Below, piece after piece: positions 44,642 to 58,292 of a stretch of DNA of 64,000 nucleotides; position 1 is the first letter of the stretch, and the number at the start of each line of letters is the position of its first letter. The notes below the pieces were generated by a model that worked only from the letters and a program-made list of their open reading frames with translations, did no database searches and was not told the origin of the DNA. The position numbers and the translations under genes are program-made. This stretch comes from Glandiceps talaboti (lineage: Eukaryota; Hemichordata; Enteropneusta; Spengelidae), in contig NC_135559.1 in NCBI RefSeq assembly GCF_964340395.1, positions 19,920,650 to 19,984,649 on the forward strand, read 5' to 3'.

Positions 44642-45638
44642 ACAAATAACAGCATAAAGAATATACCGTAAAATGGAGACTACTGTCTCTATTTTACTTG
44701 CGAAGCAGTCATCATTTACGGCTTGGTGGGGGGGGGGGGGGTCGGTCGGAGGAATTGCAGTGAGAAGACAACAAAGTCGAGTAACCCCCTTCCCTGCCTC
44801 TCTTTGAAAGTTTGAGTAACACCTCTTCCTTACACATACATTTCAAGATATATATATATACTTTGAAACGTGAACCTTTTGAGTTATGGCTTAGGACCTA
44901 ATTCCAAGGCTTAAATATATGCATGCTCTGCTATAATCATTTCAAGGCATTGCGTACTATTCTCTCCAGAGATCGAGGGATGCCTTTATCATATAATATA
45001 TCATATATATTAATATATATGTGAGGTAAATTACATCTCTACAGTACAATCTCGCATGAAAATGAATATGAATCCTCCCAGCCCAACGGACTTGTATGTC
45101 ATTTTAAAGGCCAAGGTCCAAACAGGCTATGTGCCCCCCCTACGGAAGTAGGTTTGCGCATGTCACCATGTGCAAAGGAATACGTTTGTTTATCTGGGAG
45201 GAGCATTTGGTAAATCCGACCCAGGTAGTTTATCAACATATTAGTGGCTGTTCACACATATTGGTTACATGTAGTTCTTGCCTAATCCGAAGAGTCCCTT
45301 ATTATATTTTTTTTCAAGTCTAGTGGCAGTGTTTCTGCTACGTTTTTTTCCGGTGCGTACGTACGGCCAGACACCCAGTCTGGGTGAAACACGTATTTCT
45401 ATAAACTTATACATACAAATTATAACCAGAAAAATTATATTTTGAGGGACCTGTTCTAACACGATCCAAACACTATTACACAGTGACAATTTGTATCATT
45501 GAAATTGTAAACTGAAATGCTTGGGTACGAACAAACTTACTTACTTGTATCATTTGTTATCACAAGATTACAGTTGCACACGTACACACTGGCGTCGGCA
45601 TTTGGTCGATCGTTATCACACCAAAATCGTTGGATAGG

Positions 45639-48015
45639 TTACTTGGTTACTTGGTTACTTTGCTTACTTGGTAGTTTAGCTCCTATTTCCTTTGGGAAGA
45701 GCCCTCAACTTTTCTTTAAAACTGGTTATACTTGGTGCAGAAATAACTTCTTCGGGAAGAGAATTCCAGCTGTCCACAACTCTATTTCCAAAAAATTGTT
45801 TTCCGATTTCTGATCTGCTATTTTGCTTGAAGATTTTTAATGAGTGACCTCTCAATCCATGACGATGGGGAGATACGAAAAATGTCTCCGGTGGGGTTTT
45901 ATATCTATTAGTCATGTACTTATAAGTTTCCACCATGTCAGTTTGATGTCTTCTCTCCTCCAAGGGGGGCAAAATAATATCACTTGGACAGAGTCTAAGG
46001 CATCTCTTCTGCACCTTCTCAAGTAAATAAATATCTTGTTTCAATCTCGGATTCCATACGACCGAGGCATATTCTAGAATTGGCCTGATAATAGAGCAAT
46101 ATAATGTCAAAGTTTTTTCTCTAGTAAATTCACTGAAACATCTCTTAATCATGCCAATCCTTTGGTTGGATTTTTTACAAATATTCTTGATGTGTTGAGT
46201 AGGCTTAAGGTTGTTGCTAACGAGCACCCCTAAGTCCTTCTGGTTAGGCACTTCTTGGAGGTAAATTCCATTGAGAGAATAAGCATATTTGAAAGCAGCA
46301 TGAAAACGAAGTGCAACACATTTAGTAGCATTAAAACGGAGTAACCACTGCTGAGACCATGAAGAAAGGGCACATAAATCTTTCTGGAGCTGATTGCAGT
46401 CATGAATACTTGAAATGTTGTTGTAAATTTTTGTGTCGTCAGCAAACATTTTCGCTGTACTTTCCACTGCATCTGGCATGTCGTTGACAAAAAGCAAAAA
46501 TAGCATCGGCCCTAAGATTGTACCTTGCGGCACACCGCTAATCACAGATTTCCAAGTAGAGATCCCATTTCTCAGAACAACTCTTTGACGACGTCCAATA
46601 AGAAATGACTTTATCCACTGAATGAGATTCCCTCGTATACCAAGTTGGTGGAGTTTATAAATAAGTCTATGATGTGGTACTGAATCGAAAGCCTTCGAAA
46701 AGTCTAAGTAAATTACATCAGTTCCTTTAATTGATTTATCTTCATAGGCTTTAGTCCAGTCAGCAATACATTCTAAGAGTTGTGTAGTACAGGAACATTT
46801 TTTCTGAAAACCATGTTGCTGGCAGGATATAATGTTATTAGCTTCAGTAAAATCTAATAAAACATCGAGAACTAAACGTTCCATCACCTTGGCTACTTGA
46901 CTTGTCAGGGAAACTGGCCTATAGTTATTACAAACAGTTCTGGATCCCTTCTTATGTAAAGGCGTAACATTTGCATCCTGCCAGTCCTGAGGAACTACTC
47001 CGGATGATAAGGAGTGTTGAAAAATAGCAGCAAGGGGGACATCCAAATCTAGAACCTTGCGTAACACATTAACATGGATACTATCCGGCCCACAAGCCTT
47101 GTTAGGTTTTAAGGAAATGAGCTTTTCTCTGACACTAGTAATTGTAATACGCATCGTATATCTTGGTGAAGTAGTGTGGACATTAAATGGGATTGAATGC
47201 GATAGGGGTGGCTCATCTGTCAGTACACTACAAAAGAAGTCATTCAATAAATTTGCTTTTGATATATCATCACAGATTTTAACGCCATCCTGTTCTAAAA
47301 TGTCAATGGTTGATGATGAACGCATGAAATGTCTAGTATAGTTGAAAAACTTCTTGGGTTCAGTTTTGATTTGCTGAACAAGATTGTTCTCATAGTCACG
47401 TTTGGCCTGATGAACTGTCTGACGAACCTTTTCTTCAGCAATACCAGCTTGCATCTTATGAGCATAAAGATCACTAGATTTAGCACGGATAATGGCAGCA
47501 CGCCTTTTCCTCTTAGCTTTCTTGACAGACTTAAAATTCGACCAGGCAGGCTTGTGTCGTTGGTTAGATTTAACTAACTTGTGAGTAATAAATTTTTCCA
47601 GACAATCATAGTATTTATTCTTAAAAATCTCCCATTTCTGATTTATTGTCTTTTTAGCGAACTCCTGTTCCCAATCAATAGTACGGATCTCATTATTAAA
47701 ACCATCATAGTCTCCTTTTGAGTAAAGGTAAACTTTCCTTGGTGCATAATTTATTCGTGGAACTGGGATCGCTAGGGTAACATGACACATTCTGTGATCA
47801 CTTGTAGCAAACTTCTCTCCCACCTCTACCTTAATCACTATATCGTCATTTCCAGACAAAACAAGATCCAGAATATTCTCACCACGGGTAGGCTTGTCCA
47901 CATGTTGTGTCAGCATATTGTCTTCTATACATTCAAGGAATTTACGTGAAATCTCAGTGTTAGCTTCCATTGAGTCCCATTTAATATCACGAAAGTTAAA
48001 ATCACCTAGATGAGA
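45639..48015 (-). mobile_element. CR1-clade LINE, 5'-truncated, ORF2 open
   Basis: The minus-strand reading frame runs uninterrupted for about 770 codons to a stop at 45676. It begins inside the apurinic endonuclease at the catalytic GDFN motif and includes its last part (SDHR region), a complete reverse transcriptase (DFSKAFDSVPH, GVPQGTILGP, FADDTKIY) and the C-terminal domain (LEERRHQTDMVETYKY, WNSLPEEV). The 3' end has three copies of the octamer AAGTAACC, in the manner of CR1 elements, which end in short tandem repeats. The endonuclease N-terminus and 5' end are missing, as expected from incomplete reverse transcription. The intact frame suggests a recent insertion. Flanking duplication not found. 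Confidence 0.9.
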
Positions 48016-49892
48016 ATTTTTTTACAGATTACATGTAGGTCGTGTTTTGACAATTGAACATAATCGTGAAAAATTCAAAATTAACTTCACAAGTATCGCA
48101 CGGGTCAGAGCGGACTAAGCTTTGCACTTCCATACTTACTGTACACTAGGTAGCTACGTGCGATCTCGAGTTTGGTAGAAATGTCATTGATGTTCCCGTT
48201 ATTTTCCTTCCGTGTTCTAATTTTGAAAGTATCTGTTATGGCTGTTTTATGGTTGATTAAACTTGTATTTCCAAACCCAATGTCCCGTCTCAGAAAACAG
48301 TCAATAAAATCACAAACATGTGCTTCTCCGAGTTATCCCGATGTGTACGAGTACCACCCCAGCTAATTCAAAACAAACGCATAAATGCATACGTCGTGAG
48401 TACGGAGTCTTGTTTGGTCTCCGCTCTGTCTCCGTGCGTATGTTTGACTACGATGTCAGTCGATGTCATTTACAAAGCAAAGTCCCAAAGGAAAATTTTC
48501 TTTGTCAATCTGTGTTCGTCTAGAGATACTAATCCATTCCAATATCTGACCATATTAAAAAGTGTACGATTTCTACATGAATTCCAACCTGTGTCGCCAG
48601 AAACAGCATGAGTGGGTTGTGAACACATATGCACTCCTAGAAGAAAGCTTAGCGCTCTATTCTGAACAGCTTGGCATTTGTCTTGGTTTTATTTTTTTAA
48701 ATCTACACTGAAGAACAGTAATCTAGAATAGTAGCAACACATGCGTTATATAGCTTGGTGTACGACTTAAAACCAAAGTTCTTTAATTTTAAAGTTTTGA
48801 ATTTCGAATTTATTTTTATTTTTTTTGCTCTACTAGAGGAGTTTGCCAATGTTTCAAAAACAGCAGAAAATCCAAAAACTAATTGAAAACAACACCAAGA
48901 TATTTGTATAACGTACACACAACGACCTACAATGGCGCATGCGCAGACATACTCGAATGGGAACGCCACTCCAGGAAACGAAGGTGTTTTCATAGGAACT
49001 GGACGCATATATGTGAAGAGATAAAAAACTAAATTCTGCCTCAGACCCCCACCCCCACCCCCCACCCACCTTGTAACTAAGTTGGCCAAAATTGAAAAAA
49101 AAATGTTTCAGACAGCACAATCAATTTGTATTCACAATGAAACAGAAATGATCACATTTTTATTCTTTTTGAATGTAAAATAATATTTAAATTTATATGG
49201 AAATAGAGGTCAATCCCAACAATTTTACCTTTTTTGGGATGTAAGCAAAAGTTTAGGGTTGGCTACTTAAACTAGGGTCGGTCGGCTTATATACCATTTA
49301 TTTTCAGACACTTCGAACCAAAAAAAACTACTTGGCAAAAAATATTTTGTTTGCAATAGGCAGTACAGCGCTAGCGTTCAGTGTATTAAAACTCACCGTG
49401 ACCACTGACTCGTTCTCGTAACAAACGGTCGTCATGGAGATGGCAGCGACTGTCATTTTTTTTATCATCACATAAAGTGACATAAGCTTAGTTCGTGGAA
49501 TTAACATTTTAGTTGCTTAGCAGAGAGCTTAGGAAAAGTTGGTACAGAAAAAAAATATACCAGAGGACATATCTAATGGCTCCACTAGTAAGATTATACT
49601 GATGTGAGAACGTGGCCATGGCCATGGGATCATGTTAAATTCCGGATCTTAACACCTTCAAATAACTGAGACTGTCATGTTCATGTTAATACTCCATGTG
49701 AATTTTTATTTATTGATGATCAGAAATTAATATAAAAGTGAATTGACGACAAAATAATGTCTCTCTTTGGGGCAATCAACCCGCTTATTGAAAATGCAGT
49801 ACGCCTGTTTATCATATACGCGCAGGAGTTCTGCGCAAAGACATGTTACAGTAACTTTTAAAAAAATACAAATTGTATATCTGGGAATGCGG
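48016..49892. other. Intergenic region, LINE to ankyrin/SOCS gene
   Basis: Besides the LINE fragment at 48480-48870, it holds a family A-like MITE piece near 49200-49330. On the minus strand AATAAA (49710-49705) could serve the ankyrin/SOCS gene. Nothing else recognised. Confidence 0.5.
48480..48870 (-). mobile_element. Old LINE fragment, reverse-transcriptase C-terminal part
   Basis: Minus-strand translation gives TKLYNACVATILDYCSS, typical of the RT thumb, then in another frame AVQNRALSFLLGVH, SGDTGWNSC and RYWNGLVSLDEHRLTKK, a conserved C-terminal block of several invertebrate LINE clades. One frameshift separates the two parts and a stop follows at about 48465. It is unrelated in sequence to the adjacent CR1 copy and clearly older. 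Clade not assigned. Confidence 0.8.
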
Positions 49893-51185
49893 CTACATTT
49901 CTATTGGTTGCATAGTTTGAACGTAGTAAGGACTACATATGTATCTTTTCATCTCACGTGGGATGTCTAAAGTAAATATGGGGAGGTTGTCGACCAGATT
50001 GAGGAGTCCGAACGACCGTCGTACAACCTGTCGACACATGTGACGTAATGATGGTGGCCGCTTACACCTCTTCACCAAACGATTTTTCAGATCAGACACA
50101 TTTGGGTCCTGTAATGTTCTCGGTATCTTCCCTCTATAGTCGTAAACGATATGTCGAAGATCCGTCATGTTATTTAACAAACAACGGAAACCGGCCAATA
50201 GTTCGATGTCTTCGTGGGTCAGTACCTCATCGTGAGAAGTCGGGTAATTTAATACGTATTCTGTGTTTAAGTACTCGAAAAGAGGCGTTCGGCCATATAT
50301 GTTGACGGCCTCGACGTCTGCGCCATTACGAACTAGACGTATGATCATGTTATCATCGGGTCCAAAATGACATGCTAGGTGCAATGGGGTATTATTGAGC
50401 TGATCTCTTCCATTTACATCGACACCGCGTTTGATGAAGTACTCTAACCAGGGTGTCGTTGTCTCTGGATGGCAAAATCCCCGGATGAGAAGATGTAGAA
50501 TGTTTTCATTTGCAACGTTTGTTGCGGTGAAGTCGGCTCCTTTCGCTAATAAAATAGATACTACTTTGGTTGATCCGTGTAGGGCAGCGAGTAATATTGG
50601 AGAGAGACCTGTTTTATCCCTCTTTTCAATGTCTGCACCATACTTTAGGAAAATCTCCGTACTGCCCAAGAAATCGTACATCACGGAGTAGTGAAGGGGC
50701 GACCGTCCTAGACTGTCCTCATCTGTACCGGCCATCATGTCGGCGCCATAACCTCCTAAAATATTCAACACTTCGCAAGACTTCTTGCATAACTGTTTTA
50801 GTCGCCTGTTCGAGTGAACATAAAGTCGGAAATAGTTCACGTTTGTTACAAGGTAATTGACTGCTGTTTTTCCGTTGATGTCAATCAGATTTGGATCCAA
50901 GCCGTGTTCGAATAAAATCTTTAAAAGTTTCGTGCAAGTTTTCATGTGTCGTCCACTCCGGTAACGTTTTAGCAATGTATGTTGCGGAAGTCTTGCAGAC
51001 ATAAAGTTACCTGTATTCTGCGATGTCTCATTTACCTCATTTTGGACAAACTCGACCCAGTTCACCGTGTTTCCCGATTTAAAGAACTTTTTGATCTTCT
51101 TGTATTCAGCCCTCTGTATTAAAGCCCATAACTGGTCTTCGGGCGTTATGTCATTTGATACGATTCTAGATGACCGACAACCCAT
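49893..51185 (-). CDS. ASB-like: Ankyrin-repeat and SOCS-box protein with N-terminal acylation motif, intronless
   Basis: 430 aa from the first ATG at 51185; codons upstream in frame are not ATG, so the protein starts MGCRSSRIV. Ankyrin repeats are visible between about 85 and 310 (for example SPLHYSVMY, GADIEKRDKTGLSPILLAA, NNTPLHLACHFGPD, YGRTPLFEYL). The C-terminus (about 378-417) is a SOCS box: BC-box SLRHMCRQVV, then IFTLDIP in the Cullin-5 box position. Such proteins recruit substrates to Elongin B/C-Cullin 5 ubiquitin ligases. The N-terminal Gly2, Cys3 and Ser6 fit N-myristoylation plus palmitoylation, which would place the adaptor on membranes; this is unusual for ASB proteins and is inference. 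A substrate cannot be guessed. Confidence 0.9.
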   Translation of the reverse strand: MGCRSSRIVSNDITPEDQLWALIQRAEYKKIKKFFKSGNTVNWVEFVQNEVNETSQNTGNFMSARLPQHTLLKRYRSGRHMKTCTKLLKILFEHGLDPNLIDINGKTAVNYLVTNVNYFRLYVHSNRRLKQLCKKSCEVLNILGGYGADMMAGTDEDSLGRSPLHYSVMYDFLGSTEIFLKYGADIEKRDKTGLSPILLAALHGSTKVVSILLAKGADFTATNVANENILHLLIRGFCHPETTTPWLEYFIKRGVDVNGRDQLNNTPLHLACHFGPDDNMIIRLVRNGADVEAVNIYGRTPLFEYLNTEYVLNYPTSHDEVLTHEDIELLAGFRCLLNNMTDLRHIVYDYRGKIPRTLQDPNVSDLKNRLVKRCKRPPSLRHMCRQVVRRSFGLLNLVDNLPIFTLDIPREMKRYICSPYYVQTMQPIEM

Positions 51186-51642
51186 CACTACCAAAAATAC
51201 GTCTTGAAACTGCTATAAGTAAAGATGACGTACTATTGCAGAGAATATTTTGTTCAAAGTTGTGAAGAACACACGGCGTTCTAAAAAAGAATCTATATTA
51301 CGATAATTGTGACGTAACAAACGCAACACTAGCTAGCTTCGTCAGGTTTGAAATTTTGCAAACACGATCGCGACACAACACAGGTATACTTAGATTACAA
51401 ATTCTCTTGTGATATACCATGTTTTGTAGTTTGATCTATAAATATTTCGGCACAATGAAACAACATATTCTCCTTTGACAAATGTTAGTTAATGAAATAA
51501 CATTACATGTAATTAGTGAGCACTGCTTCCTGAAGCTTATATAACGCCTTTTTTGTGCGCTGTGTTCCATGAATCAGATGTGAGTGCATGTGTTCCATAT
51601 CATACCACATGGACTCGGGCTTAGTTAGTTATGAGTAGGAAA

Positions 51643-51857
51643 ACAAACAAACAAACAAACAAACAAACATACATACATACATACATACATACATACATAC
51701 ATACATACATACATACATACATACATACATACATACATACATACATACAAACATACATACATACATACATACATACATACATACATACATACATACATAC
51801 ATACATACATACATACATACATAACATAACATAACATAACATAACATAACATAACAT
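51643..51857. repeat. (AAAC)n, (CATA)n and (CATAA)n microsatellites
   Basis: AAAC units lead into about 40 CATA units, then eight or so CATAA pentamers. Source of false ORFs on both strands. Confidence 0.97.
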
Positions 51858-51931
51858 ATAAATACTGACAAACATGAACGACGGGGTAATTTCAAATCAA
51901 TATCACCTATGTTTATATACGACAAGAATTA

Positions 51932-52018
51932 TATTATGTTTTCCTATATGTGAAATGGTCACTATTTTCTAGGGAATGACAATAGTGACCATTTCATATA
52001 ATATAGGAAAAACATAAC
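51932..52018. repeat. Inverted repeat / small hairpin MITE
   Basis: Arms of about 36 bp (left containing GTGAAATGGTCACTATT, right its complement) around a loop near TCTAGGGAATGAC. The outer ends read TTATGTTTTCCTATA and its complement with small gaps. Confidence 0.65.
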
Positions 52019-52319
52019 GTAAATATCAATTGTAATTAGTTCTTGTTGTCCCAGACGATAACATGGGGAAATATTAATTAGATTTTTGTTGAGCCAGATG
52101 AGAAGATTTACAACACCAGAGAGATATTTTGTCTAGCCAGACAAAAAACTGTAGCAATGTTAGTGAGATTTGTGTCGAGCCAGGCGATGTTTTGTTTCAG
52201 AGTTTATATGACTTCGATTCCGTAATATACATAATATAAAGGGTTTATAAAGCTAACGTACGTGTTCAACTACAATATTAAACAATCAACGGTTGATGTA
52301 CATGAAACACAGAACTTGA

Positions 52320-52440
52320 GGGTATGTGGATAGGTATAAACAAGATCGAGTTTCCGAAAATTCTGTACAGTTCTTTATTAAATATTCACCGACGTTTCGT
52401 AACAAGAAACCTTCTCTATCAGGGCTTCAAGAATGAAACA
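52320..52440 (-). repeat. Retroelement-end-like sequence with hammerhead-like remnant
   Basis: On the minus strand CCTGATAGAG, a GGTTTCTTGTTA stretch and CGAAACGTCGGTGAATA follow in the order of a hammerhead core, but the first core segment has an extra base and the would-be cleavage position is G. It resembles sequences often found in Penelope-like termini; a guess. Confidence 0.35.
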
Positions 52441-52603
52441 AATACAGTGGAACACTGATAAAAATATATAATATAAAATACATCACGAGCAACTAGCGTG
52501 CGCAGCTTATACAAGTGATGACAAATCATACAAAATTATAAGTGTTGGAAACACACCAAAGTCTCAATATTACCAGCCTATTGCGTATTGCATCACCCCC
52601 ACC

Positions 52604-52606
<3 letters not shown>

Positions 52607-52690
<84 letters not shown>
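52607..52690. repeat. (TA)n array
   Basis: About 42 TA units immediately before the left arm of the 52691-52911 inverted repeat. Confidence 0.97.
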
Positions 52691-52694
<4 letters not shown>

Positions 52695-52970
52695 GAGATT
52701 GTCAAGGTCGATATATACGTCACATGTAAATGTTTGTGTATATATTGCGTAACAAGATGGTCGGGGACTAAACTACAACAATTATAGTCTGCAAATGTCG
52801 CCATGAAAATAAATGTTCCCTCGGAATAGGAATAGTTTAGTCCGACCATCTTGTTATGCAAAGTATACACAAACAGGTACGTGTACATATTGACATTGAC
52901 AACCTTAATTTTATCAGTCGCCTGATGATCGCTGAGGATGCGTGAAACGCCGAGTAAGGACTTGTAACAT
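52691..52970 (+). mobile_element. Inverted repeat followed by a decayed hammerhead ribozyme
   Basis: Arms 52691-52773 and 52833-52911 are complementary at roughly four of five positions (best block AACAAGATGGTCGG). Just after the right arm comes CTGATGA (52922-52928), a short CGC/GCG helix, GAAAC and GTA (52954-52956). Stem I has two mismatches beside the core and stem II starts with a U-U mismatch, so activity is doubtful. The order TA array, inverted repeat, hammerhead parallels 40108-40480. Confidence 0.5.
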
Positions 52971-52991
52971 CCTTATTCTTTGGATTTAGTC

Positions 52992-55411
<2,420 letters not shown>

Positions 55412-55494
<83 letters not shown>
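55412..55494. repeat. (TA)n array at the LINE 3' end
   Basis: About 41 TA units directly after the L2-type tail. Confidence 0.97.
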
Positions 55495-55497
<3 letters not shown>

Positions 55498-56277
55498 TGT
55501 GATGGTGACGATTTGCCTCTGCTATACTGACTATGCTATTTTGATATTTATCAACATAATGTCATGATGCGGAAGTTTTGAAATAGCTTCAGTGAACTAA
55601 AACGTAGCTGAAACCATCATAGATACAATCATTTAGTGGGATTTTGAAGTGGCCAAAGATGACATGCTTGGGATTTGGGATTAATAAAACATGACACAAG
55701 TCGATTGATGGTCGTAAAAGTCTAAAACAAGTCACTATTTTTTCTATTTTGTGATTTCGGCATCCCACCACTGTCACTGTGACACATTCCATAGTTGCCA
55801 GATCCCACAGCTGCCACCGTTGCACTGTGATATGAGAACATATCAGTCAAATCTAAAGCGAAAAATGACTATTTGACTCATGGTAAGTATTAAACTTTAT
55901 GGGCTTGCCTTCAAGCTAGTGCCATGCGCCCCCGACGGCGTCATTTGGAAATGTGTTTGCAAAGTAATTTTTGGTAATTTTCAATTTTGTGTCGAGAAAA
56001 AATGTTTATTTTGATACAATAGTTAGTAATATGTGAGTTACAACCACAACTATTTAAAGAATTTACAATTCTGAATTATCATATCCAATGATGAGGCAGC
56101 TGATTGGTTAACATGTTATTTTTCTTATCACATGGCATAAAGAATTGAAAATGTAAATTCATTGTATCACTGAAAAAAAAGAAAGAATATGAAGTACATT
56201 TACTCGTTCTTTTGCAACCTCTCTGAAATCTGAAGAAATCTTCGTCTATGATTCGAATAAGAATACGACGGTAACGA

Positions 56278-56328
56278 ACCGAATACGAATACGAATACGA
56301 ATACGAATACGAATACGAATACGAATAC
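56278..56328. repeat. (ATACGA)n hexanucleotide repeat
   Basis: About eight units of ATACGA upstream of the C5orf34-like gene. Confidence 0.93.
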
Positions 56329-56379
56329 CACCATAAAGTCGTTTTGTGATTATTGTGATGTTGTGATGGCGGTCAGTTC

Positions 56380-56526
56380 AAAATAGTTCAAAACACGATC
56401 GGCCAAACAATCGCGATTCGGTTCGTGTTTAGTGTTTCCTGGTCAGCAATATCAACTTTTGTGGATACGTGTTGCTGGTGTATTGATACACCACATGGTA
56501 CATCTCATTTCTGCTACGATATTTAG
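56380..56526 (+). promoter_or_regulatory. Probable non-coding first exon and promoter side of the C5orf34-like gene
   Basis: CpG-bearing sequence ends at a good donor (TTTAG|GTGAGTG, 56526/56527). A matching acceptor (TTTACAG, ending 58271) leads into the exon with the start codon at 58293, giving a 5' UTR intron of about 1.7 kb. The transcription start is not known; the left limit is approximate. Confidence 0.45.
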
Positions 56527-58271
56527 GTGAGTGTCATTTTGCCGACCATGCACTGTGCCAGAACTGTGCAAAGCAGCAAACGACAGCACAGGATCACAGC
56601 ACATTATTTTACATCAAAGTTGCTGAAGTTTAACAACACCCTCTACCCCAACGTCGACATGACGCCTCCCCATGTCACACTCACAGTTTCAATATTGCTC
56701 AGCTCCAGAGTTACTAATACGTACTGTATCAGGTGGCCGGGAAATATTCGATAGGTGATAGTACACACGGGGATTCAAAGACGGACAAGTTTTGTTTTGT
56801 TTCAATGTTTTCGGACTTGTTCAGGCTTGCACACAGAATCACCAATTTCATACCAGAACTACAGACTTTACGTGCGGAGTTTGTATTCGTGGAGAAATAC
56901 AATCATTTGACAAGTTAATCGCACTGGAGACAAAGTTATCGTTGGCAGAGAAAACTAACTTTTCTGAATTTTAGTTTTTTAGATTAATGTCATGTGGCCG
57001 AGTTCTTGTACTGGCTGAGATCGTAGCCAGCCAAATTCACCTCATCGAATGGCCGAGTTCTATCTTGTACTGGCTGACATCGTAGCTAGCCAAATTCACC
57101 TCATCGAATGGCCGGCCGAGTTCTCTTGTTTGAAAGTATTCAGCTGCCCATTTTGTCAGTCAAAAAATAGTACATGTACATGTATGTTAAGTACATCAAG
57201 TTAAAATACTTTTAGGATCTTTGTTGTTCTAGGGCAAGAGTGGACTGACAATACATAAGATACACATTTGTAGGGAGTTTGGGGTTGGGTTTAAGAAAAT
57301 CAAATACTATTACTAGACCCGGGTACTAGACTCACTGCCTATATCATGTATATGTACAAATGTAGTATAACCCAGATTTGTATTTTCTACAATGAATGGA
57401 TTCAGGCCCTATGTTCAGACTTTGGTATCATTTCTAGTCAGACACATTAGCAGATGAGTTTCATATTACAAATTATATCATTATGTAATTTAACAGTTAT
57501 TTTAGGCACAAAAGGGTTTGAACTTCATGTGAGTTCTTTAACATTATGATTTCTACATGTACCACCTTGATTACCTTGACCCATGGTATGATTTGTAAGC
57601 AATAAACAGATGGATGTAATTTATTTTGGAGTCTACATATGTATTGTATAGAGCTCTGAGTCAGGCATTACAACAAGTGTAGTCATATATTCAAACATAT
57701 ATTTACAAATGATTCTAGGTAAACTCTAAATGTGAATAACATGACTGACAATTTTCAACAAAACAAAACATAACAACAAGTCAATGAAATCAAATCAAAT
57801 CAAGCAGTTAACTAACTTGGCAAATATGAGTTCTAGGGCTTTGACATCTCTCTGTGATAATATAATCCATGGAATATATATTTGTAAGGCTAGTTAGATC
57901 ACATACACTCTTTCAAACGTCACCTTTGTTAGCACTGTTGTAAACATTATAATGTGATGTACAAATGTAGCAAGAACAATTTGTCTTTGTCTTTGTACAA
58001 TTTGTACCATGCTACCAGCCAGCACTCACTTCATAGTTTACATGCCTGATAGGGCTGAACAGTATGACATATCTTACAACTTCTAAATTTTTCTCAAAAT
58101 TGATTTTCACCTGTATTTGTCCTACAGCTGAAAACATGAATGCATTACTGAAAGCCTCTGACTAAGATTAGTAGGATTGTAAGATACTATAGGCTTGTTC
58201 ACTCGCTGCCACTAGATACATCATACATATAGCTTTGTGTGATTTTTGTTTCTCATATTATGTCTTTACAG
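56527..58271 (+). other. 5' UTR intron of the C5orf34-like gene
   Basis: No coding sequence recognised; ORFs at 56527-56974 lie in this intron and match nothing known. It includes a tandem duplication at 56996-57125. Confidence 0.4.
56996..57125. repeat. Tandem duplication, 55-59 bp unit
   Basis: Two units (56996-57050, 57051-57109) starting GGCCGAGTTC and ending CACCTCATCGAAT, then a third partial start. Each unit contains an imperfect palindrome around GGCTGAGATCGTAGCC. Confidence 0.85.
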
Positions 58272-58292
58272 AACTGACTTTGTTGATATACA

